Source of the DNA: Bacteroidales bacterium 6E
GTDB lineage: Bacteria; Bacteroidota; Bacteroidia; Bacteroidales; Prolixibacteraceae
Assembly: GCA_001270045.2 (NCBI GenBank)
Contig: DF970690.1
Span: forward strand, 682,373-746,372
Length of the DNA: 64,000 nt
Reading direction: 5' to 3'
Every line of letters begins with the position of its first letter. Positions within the stretch are counted from its first letter, which is position 1. Below are positions 14,101 through 19,627 of the stretch, piece after piece. The position numbers and the translations under genes were made by a program. The notes under the pieces are model-generated. The model saw nothing but the letters and a program-made list of their open reading frames with translations, ran no database searches and had not been told where the DNA came from.

Positions 14101-14385
14101 GTGGCAGTCGGCGTCAATCCGGCAAGGGTGCTGTCCATGACTTACTACCCGAATCCATTCAGGGATAGACTCAACATTGAGTTGGAAACTATACCTGGCA
14201 CCAGGATTAGCGTGGGCATCGTCGATGTATTGGGACGCAAACTCAGCGAATTCAATATTGACAAGACCACCGGTCATGACGTGGTCCAGTGGCAGGGGAC
14301 CGATGCACAGGGTGTGCCGGTACCTGCGGGAACCTACATTATCCTGATCAATGGACAACATGGAGGAACAATTATAAGACAATAA
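2131..14385 (+). CDS. giant YDG-repeat adhesin with T9SS sorting domain
   Basis: This is a 4084-residue surface protein. After an unusually long N-region comes a signal peptide (core MVFLMVLIIFVA, cleavage near FGQS). Domains in order are: a pre-peptidase-C-like sandwich (residues ~65-200), two Fn3-like domains with YYARAYATN and YYVRAWASN (~205-395), an InlB-B-like repeat (~398-465), Ig/filamin-like domains (~470-1000), Big_1/invasin-like repeats with DGTYTATL signatures (~1040-1600), further Ig-like domains, and about 17 YDG repeats with K-x-YDG motifs (~1960-3690). There follow two GWNIIS modules (~3696-3860) and a cargo-like module (GDELGIFDGDLCVGSVRI). The end is a T9SS type A sorting domain (YYPNPF, then PAGTYIILINGQ). 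One YDG repeat carries an extra inserted domain. The role is probably adhesion or matrix. I chose the ATG at 2131; a GTG at 2125 and ATGs at 2140 and 2149 are alternatives. Confidence 0.85.
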   Translation: MKKMDIMNTTNIYNQINGGRYLDCRWIKSLPDIPIRNVAYAARMVFLMVLIIFVANSELFGQSFSATLSSNQLFKRPSPGTSNCGGTYGTFTSVSSNASTDYAYATQSFTISAAGNYTITVTASTAGDPMLLVYGSFNPSSPTSGFIVGDDDSNGSLLPKIGSCNNYFSSGTYTLVVTSYSAATRAGTVNFNISGAGTATILPTVSTNTASSVTSTSVILGGNVSADGGATVSARGVAWGTSSNPTSGTPMGSGTGSFSQTINGLTPGTTYYARAYATNSVGTAYGPQISFTTQNYTPPSVTTNSVTNIGLTAATFNGNVTNTGGQSVSRGFQYSTNSSFSGAITRTISGTQGTGSFSYNETSLTGSTLYYVRAWASNNGGTTYGSATSFYTDHTVTYTSGANGTLSGSTSQTVDHGGSGSPVTAVPNAGYHFVRWSDFSTSNPRTDVNVTSSFTRTATFAINNFRFAVQPGNRVAGVQNSFTVEAIDNLGNRVTNSDRAISIDVKKADGTTIETLSANLSSGFATVSGPSITQTGNYYLFVSDAGGGVNGTFNSLQSSTFTVTPAAIHHFTVSGITDPHKAGETTSPTVTAYDMYGNMKYDYTGTISFHTDNVSAKPDKPTVLPVNYSFTGTDQGTKTFTNGANLKQYGENFFVQVKDTEVTEASGRQEGISVTSAELNYYAIAANPDESGNQQDVKAGNAFSVLAELYDEFGNKKVDYTGDLDVSFTSDASPSPLGNVIVIPAPGDRTFTNGVATIPGFILYNAQETPVITITETLTGSSGTTELMTVWPEMLDNFLVQEAPAQNHGIGGVRVTAGVPFSVKVTARDPYNNIKRDYAGYINFKSSNDAIVQYPTGLQQFTVGEGASFNNGIRIFENVLTIPTIGSYWIRVADSPQAFKTGTLEDIVVGPGIQSQVVSELAFTEHPGITTYPSESVKAGDFVSVTITPRDANDNLLCDCQSVQVFLNGVDKHRTGTPENGVPALSLIEVTDNHDGTYTAMVRVSDMSQTNEITASVNGTTLNTILQVAVNEPDAPSLVVSTITPEASSITTDENTLVTIQLKDQFGNNRLTNDGTIYISTTEGGFGANNGIANGYEATYNDNGSYTATLYASHDAITHGVGTATLSVIADFTDDLFADGALAPVSIPTVIITEGLPSLITSTIAADPVEITTDEFSTVTVQLKDHLGNLILHDRGSIDLETDVLGEITDAVYDENGKYVAYLWGDIRPVNGTGISVISGSFAGAGSASAVNGYFNDGGSPAEKTTASVTITEGLPALDEIQITANPAVITTDESSIITVTLYDHLGNLIINGRGTVSLSTNLGVLSTVTDNGDGTYTAILTADASGTGTATITGTILIDNAGQPVVIEDNATVLINEGLPSLSMSSVASNPATMTTDGSSTITLQLKDQWGNDLTTGRGVVTMESTIGLLSGVTDHGDGTYTATLTGDTRGINGTGTSVIDASFEGDASASSVNGDFTNETYVVISEGLPALSQIDIAVSDTEITADETSSITVQLKDQWGNLLTTSRGTITLSVSPIGVISTVTDNNDGTYSATFSLNDSGTGIATITGTISGEADGEILDNATVEVSHGIATNLRIDTQPSDYVRAGDVLAIQPVVSIRDALGNIVTSDNSTTVTASRKAGTSTETLKGTVAMTVEAGVVTFTDLRYELMETITLDFVANPALSTVTSNNVLVDHNATVRYEFSSVPAYIIAGGQRGAYVVTRYDAYDNLVNNSVGENGEDLITDETVYLYTSAADNDSEPNVTSKFHSAATGGTIVTSIGIANGATSKGFWYYSTVAGQHTISASDKTPLDVTDENIINAEHLLEVRPAALSHFVVSGVGTDAGGGWTEHYYGDVQSVTVEAIDILGNRKTNYNGSITFNLTDGQAVVNSNFPRDYTFTVGTDSDNGIHTFENAILFTRPSFEHPSYPTVNEWWVTVIDKAQPSKYGSQVKIKVLPRPLLVSIAETPTKVYDANTGITLTASFTVDNLVTGETITAFNAEANYDTKDVGEEKVITAIMDNNWLTTTDYVAGANTILKYYTLPSNVTGTGSITPKDVLVEITGNPTKTYDGNTIATLQTSDYTVTTGIPGETFEVVNQTNATYDEKNQGTRTVSVVFNTFPGTANYFNKDNWSAAATRGSASISYQTVAGENRLRMAYNGNGSYRNGTYTYTITANRTETVTFDWKLTGCHSYYQSVATFKLWVGNTGNIIQTLYSGGGCSFSRTGTSSFEIASGTKWGIIIYGDHWDSMNQINGYLDVVLPSFNPGENTLAGNYTFPATATGAGLILRKEITGTIVASDKDYDGNTIATITQRTLTGVIAADADKVALTGDAATFAGKDVGEHTVTSSGMTITGDEADNYSLTDVATTTASILPKALAITEPSIADRVYDGTTTPGALTIGTLSGFVDGETVTASGLADDYPGKDAGQYIVDIAYSLQNGTGGGLATNYSLATGTATGTVTQRPITANSSVASKVYDGQPTTGTVVLGELDNLVGDETLVITTTTTPYADKHVGTGKATTISYTLLDGTDGNGGIAANYTMADKEVTGEITVRAINATAQADTKVYDGSPSSVVSPVVDDLQTGDILVNAGSQTFDNKDQGTGKTLTPSGASINDGNNGNNYAITYVPNTSGEISKRLLAVSVTGDPEKVYDGDTEASLVAADYTITNVVDGESVSISETAGTYNSKNVGTSPDRTVTVTLADDDYVAGNAGTTLANYTLPETATGAGTITVRSLTLDNFVANDKTYDGTTSVTGDGFSDNRISGDVLTFSYGVAFEDKNVGTGKDVNFTSIAISGGADQSNYTLVTSSGVATADISARDLTLDNFVADDKTYDGTTNVTGDAFSDDRVSGDDLTFSYNVAFEDKNVGTGKDVNFTSIAISGGADQDNYTLLTTTGVATADISVRDLTLDNFVANDKTYDGTTSVTGDAFSDDRVSGDVLTFSYNVAFEDKNVGADKDVNFTNIAISGGADKDNYSLLTTAGTVEADITARTLNLSNFAADNKVYDGTTVATGLGFDDNRIPGDNLSFQRTAEFETPSVGYNKVVVYESVSITGGTDKDNYRLETDQSHWKTAPNRIISQAPVTVSIMASDKPYDGNTMATVSLSGNFVTGDEVSLTYTSATFDDESVGLGKTVTISGIALTGTNAGQYTLASTTATTTASITPVARTVAVTGVSDYIYSGLPQGPATATVSAGDGSVSYSYSGTGSTTYATSSTAPTNAGTYHVVATVVENGNYAGATSEPYSFTINKKELTVIDVVAQDKVYDKTTHASVSVGSLSGVVGSDDVSVTASANFDNAQVGNNKTITVSYSLQGTKAANYMAPAGGVLTSAGEITQRPLTITGSFDAIDRVYDRSNAASITNVLLQLVSVIPGDDVTLKAIASFADKLVGNSKPVALTSSILEGADSGNYMLTFTSAPTTSADITPKALTVTGAMAQDKTYDGNTEANIAVSSLNGVIAGDVVTLDALVGTFAQSDAGNGIPVTPALTLKGTDAANYALTQPSGLTASVLKRELTVTGAEAVDKTYDATTDIVILDAVLQGKVSSDDVTLGSLGGRVANKNVGTDKPVTATLTLTGAKVSNYTLVQPVGLTVTISPKSVSVTGAVAMDKTFDGTTDAVISGAILDGIIAGDVVSLMNGTSGTFAQSEVGSEVEVTTAMYLAGTDAGNYLLIQPQGLKADIMPGIQQISLTAGWNIISIGMSPTGSTRLIDILRPLIDAGTLIKVIDDKGNTIENLGSDEWFESIGDLLATEGYQVKVSENTSLEVNGTPVQLPIDIPLVKGWNIISFPSQVAQNAMDVFDQLIKGGYLLKAMDEKGRPVEELAGDWYNFIGNLEPGEGYKVKVSSACTLTIRESYTKSLINVPDLLSSDHFMPVYSGNGYDHMNLLIRDLEASGLKEGDELGIFDGDLCVGSVRIDHHSMWDNLISIPVSASDGLSEFANGFTEGNRFAIRIFRDGNERYLTFEVESGSTPVFTKGATSALKVTYTSVAVGVNPARVLSMTYYPNPFRDRLNIELETIPGTRISVGIVDVLGRKLSEFNIDKTTGHDVVQWQGTDAQGVPVPAGTYIILINGQHGGTIIRQ
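10345..11118 (+). repeat. three tandem 258-bp YDG repeat units inside the giant adhesin
   Basis: Units begin at 10345, 10603 and 10861 with a period of exactly 258 bp (86 residues). Each reads LDNFVA-(N/D)-DKTYDGTT, then VAFEDKNVG and AISGGAD. A fourth, clearly diverged unit starts at 11119 in the same register. The first three are far more alike than any other YDG repeats in the protein, which indicates recent duplication or gene conversion. Confidence 0.85.
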
Positions 14386-14485
14386 ACGGAAGCTGCTAGA
14401 AAAAAGAGTCGGGGTACCCATGGAAGCCTCAAGCCGAAATTGGGCCCCGGCTTCAAGTTATTCGGAAATCATAAAACAAAATACA

Positions 14486-17400
14486 ATGAATAAATTTTTA
14501 CTTTTCGTGGCGATGATCCTCTCCTTTGGCCATACAATGGCGCAGGATCATTTTAAGGTAGCCTACACGGAACAGCCGCAAACCTACATGAATATCTATG
14601 TTTTCAGTGCCAGTGTGGGTGGAAACAATCTGGGTGCCGGGGATGAGATTGCCGTATTTGACGGAACCATCTGCTGTGGTGTTTACAAAGTTTCCGGGGC
14701 TTTTGCCGGACCGGTGAATATCCCGGCGGCCAAGGCGGAGGCTGCAGGTACCGGATACACGGCAGGAAATCCCATCGTCGTAAAAATATGGGATGCCAGT
14801 GCCGGAATTGAGTATTCCGCAGATATCAGCTTCAGGGCAAATTCCCCCAATACCGTATTTACCAACAATGAATCGGCCTATATGGATATCTCGGCCAAGG
14901 TCGCAGCAACCATACAGCTGACTGCCAACAACAAAACATACGATGGGACAACCAATGCCGATGTAGGATACTCGGTGGTTGATGGTTCACTTGCCGGAGA
15001 CATAACCGTAAACGTAGCGAACGGATTGTTTGCCGACAAACATGCAGGTTCGGGTAAACCGGTTACGGCCGACATAACTGTGACGGGAGCTGATATCGAA
15101 AACTTTGACCTGACCATCATTGAAACGACAACGGCCACCATTTCGAAGAAAACAGTGGAAGTGATCAATGCCGTGGCACAGGACAAGGTGTACAACGGGA
15201 ATGCCGTGGCGGTCGTCAGCGGAGCCTCCCTTGCCGGCGTGATCACGCCCGATGAAGTTATTATTTCGGGTGGGACTTCCGGAACATTCGCGCAATCCAA
15301 TGTCGGGAATGCCATTTCAGTCACAACGGCTATGGCACTTACGGGTTCAGGGGCATCAAACTATGAGCTTAAATCACAGCCAGCCTTGTCGGCCTCCATT
15401 ACCAAAGCACCCCTGACCGTCACTGCCGAAAATAAGTCGAAGACCTACGACGGCCAGGTGTATTCCGGTTTCACCTCAAAAATTACAGGTTTTGTTGGAG
15501 GTGAAACGCAATCAGTGATTTCGGGAAGTGTCACCTTTACGGGCGATGCCATTTCGGCCATCAACGCTGGCTCATACACGGTTTCCCCTGTTGTTGCCGG
15601 ATTGAGTGCAACGAATTACTCGTTCTCGACTGCCAATGGTACCCTCACGGTTTCGAAGGCACCATTGACAGTAACGGCCAATGACCAGACCAAGGTATAC
15701 GGCTCAGCCAACCCTGCATTGACCATAGCATATTCAGGTTTTGTAAACGGGGAGACTGCCTCAGTGCTGGCGACAGCCCCGACTGCCTCGACCCAGATTA
15801 ACGCCACCACCAATGCCGGCACCTATGCGGATGCCATCACGATATCGGGCGGTGTGGACGAAAACTATAGTTTCTCATATGTAGCCGGCGATTTTACAGT
15901 GACCAAGGCGCCTTTGACAGTAACGGCCAATGACCAGACCAAGGTTTACGGCTCGGCCAACCCGGCATTGACCATAGCATATTCAGGTTTTGAGAACGGA
16001 GAGACTGCCCAGGTATTGGCAACTGCCCCGACAGCCACAACCCAGATATCCGCCACCACCAGTGCAGGCACCTATACGGATGCCATCACGGTATCGGGTG
16101 GCGTTGACGAGAACTACAGCTTCAGCTACATAGCCGGTGATTTCACGGTGACAAAGGCACCGTTGACGGTAGTGGCCAATGACCAGATTAAGGTATACGG
16201 CTCGGCAAACCCGGTGCTGACTTTCAACTATTCAGGATTTGTAAACGGGGAGACTGCCCCGGTACTGGCAACCGCCCCTTCAGCAGCGACCCTGATTAAC
16301 GCCACCACCAATGCCGGAACCTATGTGGATGCTATTTCGGTATCGGGCGGTGTCGACGAGAATTACAGCTTCACATACGTGGCCGGTGATTTCACGGTGA
16401 CCAAGGCAACACCTGCCATTCAGGTGACCGGTGGATCCTATGTTTTTGACGGCACTGGCAAATCTGCAACCGCTTTTGCATATGGCGTGGGAGGCACTTC
16501 CGATGTGTTGTCACCCGCTGTCACCATTACCTATACCGGAGCAGATGGTACCATTTATGGTCCATCGAACATTGCGCCTTCCGCAAGTGGAAGCTACCAG
16601 GTGAAGGCTGATTTTGTCGGCAATACTAATTACCTCGCAATTTCGGCTACCGCTTCCCTAATCATTGCCAACACCGTATCAACCATCACGGTGACTGGTC
16701 CAAATAGCTATACCTACAATGGACAGGCACAGGGACCAGCCGCTGCAGAAGTGACTGGTTCGACAGGAGCGGTTACGTATATTTACACGGGAATAGCAGG
16801 TACCAACTATGGACCATCGTCAACACCCCCCATGAATGCCGGTAGTTACCAGGTGGTGGCAACCGTGGCGGCAGATGCCACTTATCAGGGTGCAAGTTCG
16901 GCAGCCTTTGTTTTTGCCATTCAAAAAGCTAGCCTTACCATTACTGCAACTTCACAGGGCAGGGTATACGGTATCGATAATCCCCAGCTGACATTATCCT
17001 TTGAAGGTTTCGTGGGTGGCGATGATGAGACGGTTATTGACGAGTTGCCATTGGCATCGACCGATGCCGTAATAAGCTCGGATGCAGGGGCATATATTAT
17101 CATGGTTTCCGGCGGAAATGACAATAATTACCAATTTATTTACAAGGAGGGAGTCCTGACCATCATGAAGGCCCAGGCGACCATCCAGCTTCTGAATCTG
17201 GAACAGGCCTATACAGGCAAACCGCTGGAGGTTTCTTACCAGACGACGCCGGCCGGATTGCTTGTCCTGTTTCAATATGACGGTATCAACATACTTCCCT
17301 CCGAATTGGGCGAATATGTTGTAACGGCCGTTGTCTCCGATAAAAACCATGAAGGGTCAACCACCGGTATCTTCAGGATATTGGAAGATGAGGACGGCGA

Positions 17401-18730
17401 CGGAATTCCTGATATTTATGACCTGGATTCTGACAATGACGGAGTGCCTGATTACCTTGACAAATTCCCGGAAGATTCAAATGAATGGGCTGATTCTGAT
17501 GGTGACGGCATTGGGGATAATGCCGACACGGACGACGACAATGACGGAGTGGACGATGTTGACGATGCCTTCCCGAATGATCCGGATGAGTGGGAAGATT
17601 CAGATGGGGATGGCATTGGCAACAATGCTGATTCGGATGATGATGGCGACGGGGTGGCTGATGAGGATGATGCATTTCCACTGAACCCCGATGAGTGGCT
17701 CGACTCCGATGGCGACGGCATTGGGGATAATGCCGACACGGATGATGACAACGACGGTACACCGGATGAGCAAGATGCCTTTCCGTTTGATCCCAATGAG
17801 GACACCGACAGCGACGGGGATGGCGTGGGCGACAACAGTGACTTGTTCCCATTGGATCCTGAACAGTCGGATGACCAGGTTGCCCCGGAGCTGGATGTCA
17901 CCCAACTTACCCCTTTAACTTTGGTGTGCGGAATTGATTTTGAAGAGCAGTTGATAGCGTGGCTTGATTCCCAGGCCGGTGTGGTGGCGACCGATAATCA
18001 CCAGCTGGATGCATGGAGCCATGATCTTGATATAGAAGAAATTCTTTCAGACCTGTGCAATGAAAGTAAAACCATACCTGTGGAATTTACGGTGACCGAT
18101 TATTCAGGCAATTCGAGCAGTTTTACCGCTACTCTTGTTGTTGTGGTGAATGCGGCCCCCGAGGTAATCTCACCCCTTGAGGATGTGGTGATGGCCGTGA
18201 ACGCGACACATCGCATTTTTGCCAGTCCTTTGCCGGGAGAGATGTTTGGCGACGACCAGGATCAGGCACTGGAGGTTCGTTATTTTGCATTGGGTTCCGA
18301 CACATTGCCCTCCTGGGCCAAGGTCGTTAATGATACGCTGGTATTCAGTCCGGCGATTGCGGATACCGGCTGTTACCAACTGGTGGTGGAAGCCAGGGAT
18401 ATTTGGCAGGCATCGGTTACCGACACGTTCCAGGTATGCATTCGTGCCACCTTGGTGAACTCGGATCCATTGACAATGAATGGCCATGGGATCATCGTCT
18501 ATCCGAATCCTGCCAGTGATTTCGTCAGGATCAAACCGGGTAAACAGCCCGAAACTCAGGTCGAGGTGACCCTTATGAATTTATCGGGACAGGCGGTTAT
18601 ACACCGGCAGTTTTGGAGTGATGAACCTCTTGAAATTGATTTGACAGGGCAGAAGACTGGAATGTATGTTATACGCATCACGTTCAATAACCAAACCATG
18701 TACAATAAACTGATGATCGAACGCAGGTAG
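14486..18730 (+). CDS. YDG/MBG repeat surface protein with calcium-binding repeats and T9SS sorting domain
   Basis: This is a 1414-residue secreted protein. The ATG at 14486 gives a good signal peptide (MNKFLLFVAMILSFGHTMAQ); the frame is open upstream to 14420 but that extension looks non-coding. Residues ~21-135 form a module with GDEIAVFDGTICCGVYKV, related to one near the C-terminus of the upstream giant. Then come two YDG repeats, several MBG repeats (VYGSANPALT), two Ig-like repeats and another MBG. Residues ~968-1128 are an Asp-rich thrombospondin-type-3-like array (DSDGDGIGDNADTDDDNDG), expected to bind calcium. An HYR-like and a cadherin-like domain follow, and the end is a T9SS type A sorting domain (IIVYPNPASDFV, ending TGMYVIRITF). 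The likely role is a calcium-stiffened surface stalk. Confidence 0.85.
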   Translation: MNKFLLFVAMILSFGHTMAQDHFKVAYTEQPQTYMNIYVFSASVGGNNLGAGDEIAVFDGTICCGVYKVSGAFAGPVNIPAAKAEAAGTGYTAGNPIVVKIWDASAGIEYSADISFRANSPNTVFTNNESAYMDISAKVAATIQLTANNKTYDGTTNADVGYSVVDGSLAGDITVNVANGLFADKHAGSGKPVTADITVTGADIENFDLTIIETTTATISKKTVEVINAVAQDKVYNGNAVAVVSGASLAGVITPDEVIISGGTSGTFAQSNVGNAISVTTAMALTGSGASNYELKSQPALSASITKAPLTVTAENKSKTYDGQVYSGFTSKITGFVGGETQSVISGSVTFTGDAISAINAGSYTVSPVVAGLSATNYSFSTANGTLTVSKAPLTVTANDQTKVYGSANPALTIAYSGFVNGETASVLATAPTASTQINATTNAGTYADAITISGGVDENYSFSYVAGDFTVTKAPLTVTANDQTKVYGSANPALTIAYSGFENGETAQVLATAPTATTQISATTSAGTYTDAITVSGGVDENYSFSYIAGDFTVTKAPLTVVANDQIKVYGSANPVLTFNYSGFVNGETAPVLATAPSAATLINATTNAGTYVDAISVSGGVDENYSFTYVAGDFTVTKATPAIQVTGGSYVFDGTGKSATAFAYGVGGTSDVLSPAVTITYTGADGTIYGPSNIAPSASGSYQVKADFVGNTNYLAISATASLIIANTVSTITVTGPNSYTYNGQAQGPAAAEVTGSTGAVTYIYTGIAGTNYGPSSTPPMNAGSYQVVATVAADATYQGASSAAFVFAIQKASLTITATSQGRVYGIDNPQLTLSFEGFVGGDDETVIDELPLASTDAVISSDAGAYIIMVSGGNDNNYQFIYKEGVLTIMKAQATIQLLNLEQAYTGKPLEVSYQTTPAGLLVLFQYDGINILPSELGEYVVTAVVSDKNHEGSTTGIFRILEDEDGDGIPDIYDLDSDNDGVPDYLDKFPEDSNEWADSDGDGIGDNADTDDDNDGVDDVDDAFPNDPDEWEDSDGDGIGNNADSDDDGDGVADEDDAFPLNPDEWLDSDGDGIGDNADTDDDNDGTPDEQDAFPFDPNEDTDSDGDGVGDNSDLFPLDPEQSDDQVAPELDVTQLTPLTLVCGIDFEEQLIAWLDSQAGVVATDNHQLDAWSHDLDIEEILSDLCNESKTIPVEFTVTDYSGNSSSFTATLVVVVNAAPEVISPLEDVVMAVNATHRIFASPLPGEMFGDDQDQALEVRYFALGSDTLPSWAKVVNDTLVFSPAIADTGCYQLVVEARDIWQASVTDTFQVCIRATLVNSDPLTMNGHGIIVYPNPASDFVRIKPGKQPETQVEVTLMNLSGQAVIHRQFWSDEPLEIDLTGQKTGMYVIRITFNNQTMYNKLMIERR
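15656..16402 (+). repeat. three tandem 249-bp MBG repeat units
   Basis: Units start at 15656, 15905 and 16154, period 249 bp (83 residues); the register ends at 16403. Each carries KAPLTV, NDQ-(T/I)-KVYGSANP, YSGF, NGETA and GGVDENYSF. Differences between units are mostly at third codon positions, so the protein sequence looks conserved under selection after duplication. Confidence 0.85.
17389..17875 (+). repeat. Asp-rich calcium-binding repeat array (coding)
   Basis: This stretch encodes repeated DSDGDGIGDNAD and DDDNDG motifs separated by DAFPxDPDEW segments, the thrombospondin type 3-like pattern. It lies between the last MBG/Ig segment and the HYR-like domain of the surrounding gene. Its skewed composition produces long open frames on both strands that are not real genes. 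Confidence 0.8.
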
Positions 18731-18761
18731 CACAATGGAGGGTTAGTGATACCCATCCTTG

Positions 18762-18788
18762 GGAGGCTGTCCCAAAAAGACAGCCTCC
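18762..18788 (+). terminator. intrinsic terminator after the surface-protein genes
   Basis: A perfect 10-bp stem, GGAGGCTGTC (18762-18771) with GACAGCCTCC (18779-18788), has a 7-base A-rich loop. It is followed by a short TGCCTTTTATT run. It lies 32 bases after the preceding stop codon. Confidence 0.7.
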
Positions 18789-18999
18789 TGCCTTTTATTA
18801 AGATCTGAAGCGCAAATGGTAATATGGATAAAAAATCCAAAGTTCAGTATAGTTCCGAAAATCGGTTTATGACCGGTTGACTCAAAAACATTGGTATAAA
18901 GCGCATCTCCAATCGTGGAAAAGTGTATTTACACAATAAGTTAATTGATATTAATCTGCATAATGTCAAAAGTTTATATATTTTTCTCACTTTTACGCT

Positions 19000-19608
19000 A
19001 TGAAAAATCGGGTAATGGATAACACAGTTGATGGCATTCAGAATGTCATTGATTCAGAGGAATATTTACGCCTCATGATTGATGCCACTGCCGAAGGCAT
19101 TTATGCCATTGATACCCGGGGCAACTGTACCAAATGCAACCGTTCGGCCCTCTGGATGTTAGGATACCAAAATGAGGCTGAGCTGATCGGCCGAAACATG
19201 CATCATCAGGTTCACCATACCCAAAGTGACGGGACTCATTTCCACGAGGAAGATTGCCTGATATACAAGGCGTTTCAGACTGGCAAGGGAAGCCATTCCC
19301 CTGAGGATATCCTGTGGCGAAAGGATGGCACTTCTTTTACGGCTGAAATATGGTCATTCCCAATCATTAAAGGAAGCACCCTGTTAGGTGCCGTTGTCAC
19401 CTTTATGGATATCACCAAAAGGAAGGAAACCGAGAATGAACTTATTGCACTCAAGAATGAGCTGGAGCGGAAGGTGGAGGAGAAAACCCGTGAACTTCAG
19501 GAGAGAATCCGTGAACTGGAACGATTCCATGACGCCACCATTCACAGGGAGTTGAGAATAAAGGAATTGCGTGACGAGCTCGCCTATCTGAAAAGCAAGA
19601 TGAATTAA
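19000..19608 (+). CDS. PAS domain protein without kinase domain
   Basis: This soluble 202-residue protein has one PAS domain at residues ~22-145 (LMIDATAEGIYAIDTRGNCT, ending AVVTFMDITKRKE). A coiled coil follows (LERKVEEKTRELQERIRELE), then the C-terminal motif ERFHDATIHRELRIKELRDE. No histidine kinase, cyclase or DNA-binding domain is present, so it must act through a partner. The PAS domain holds an unusual His/Cys-rich run, MHHQVHHTQSDGTHFHEEDC, a pattern seen in a subset of bacterial PAS domains and possibly a ligand or metal pocket. It is the first gene of the signalling cluster, with 19 bases to the next gene. Its C-terminal motif recurs at the end of the protein at 27241. Confidence 0.75.
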   Translation: MKNRVMDNTVDGIQNVIDSEEYLRLMIDATAEGIYAIDTRGNCTKCNRSALWMLGYQNEAELIGRNMHHQVHHTQSDGTHFHEEDCLIYKAFQTGKGSHSPEDILWRKDGTSFTAEIWSFPIIKGSTLLGAVVTFMDITKRKETENELIALKNELERKVEEKTRELQERIRELERFHDATIHRELRIKELRDELAYLKSKMN

Positions 19609-19627
19609 CGAATATAAAGGGATTTAA

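Noticed and set aside
14431..14453. Terminator between the two giant surface-protein genes (AAGCCG/CGGCTT)
   Set aside because: The stem is only 6 bp with an 11-base loop and no T-run; too weak to call.
10345..16402. Diversity-generating retroelement or phase-variable cassette
   Set aside because: No reverse transcriptase or template/variable repeat pair with adenine-specific changes is seen; the repeats are ordinary tandem protein domains.
17373..17905. Long minus-strand frames rich in His/Arg/Pro or Ser
   Set aside because: They are mirror translations of the Asp-rich calcium repeats on the plus strand.
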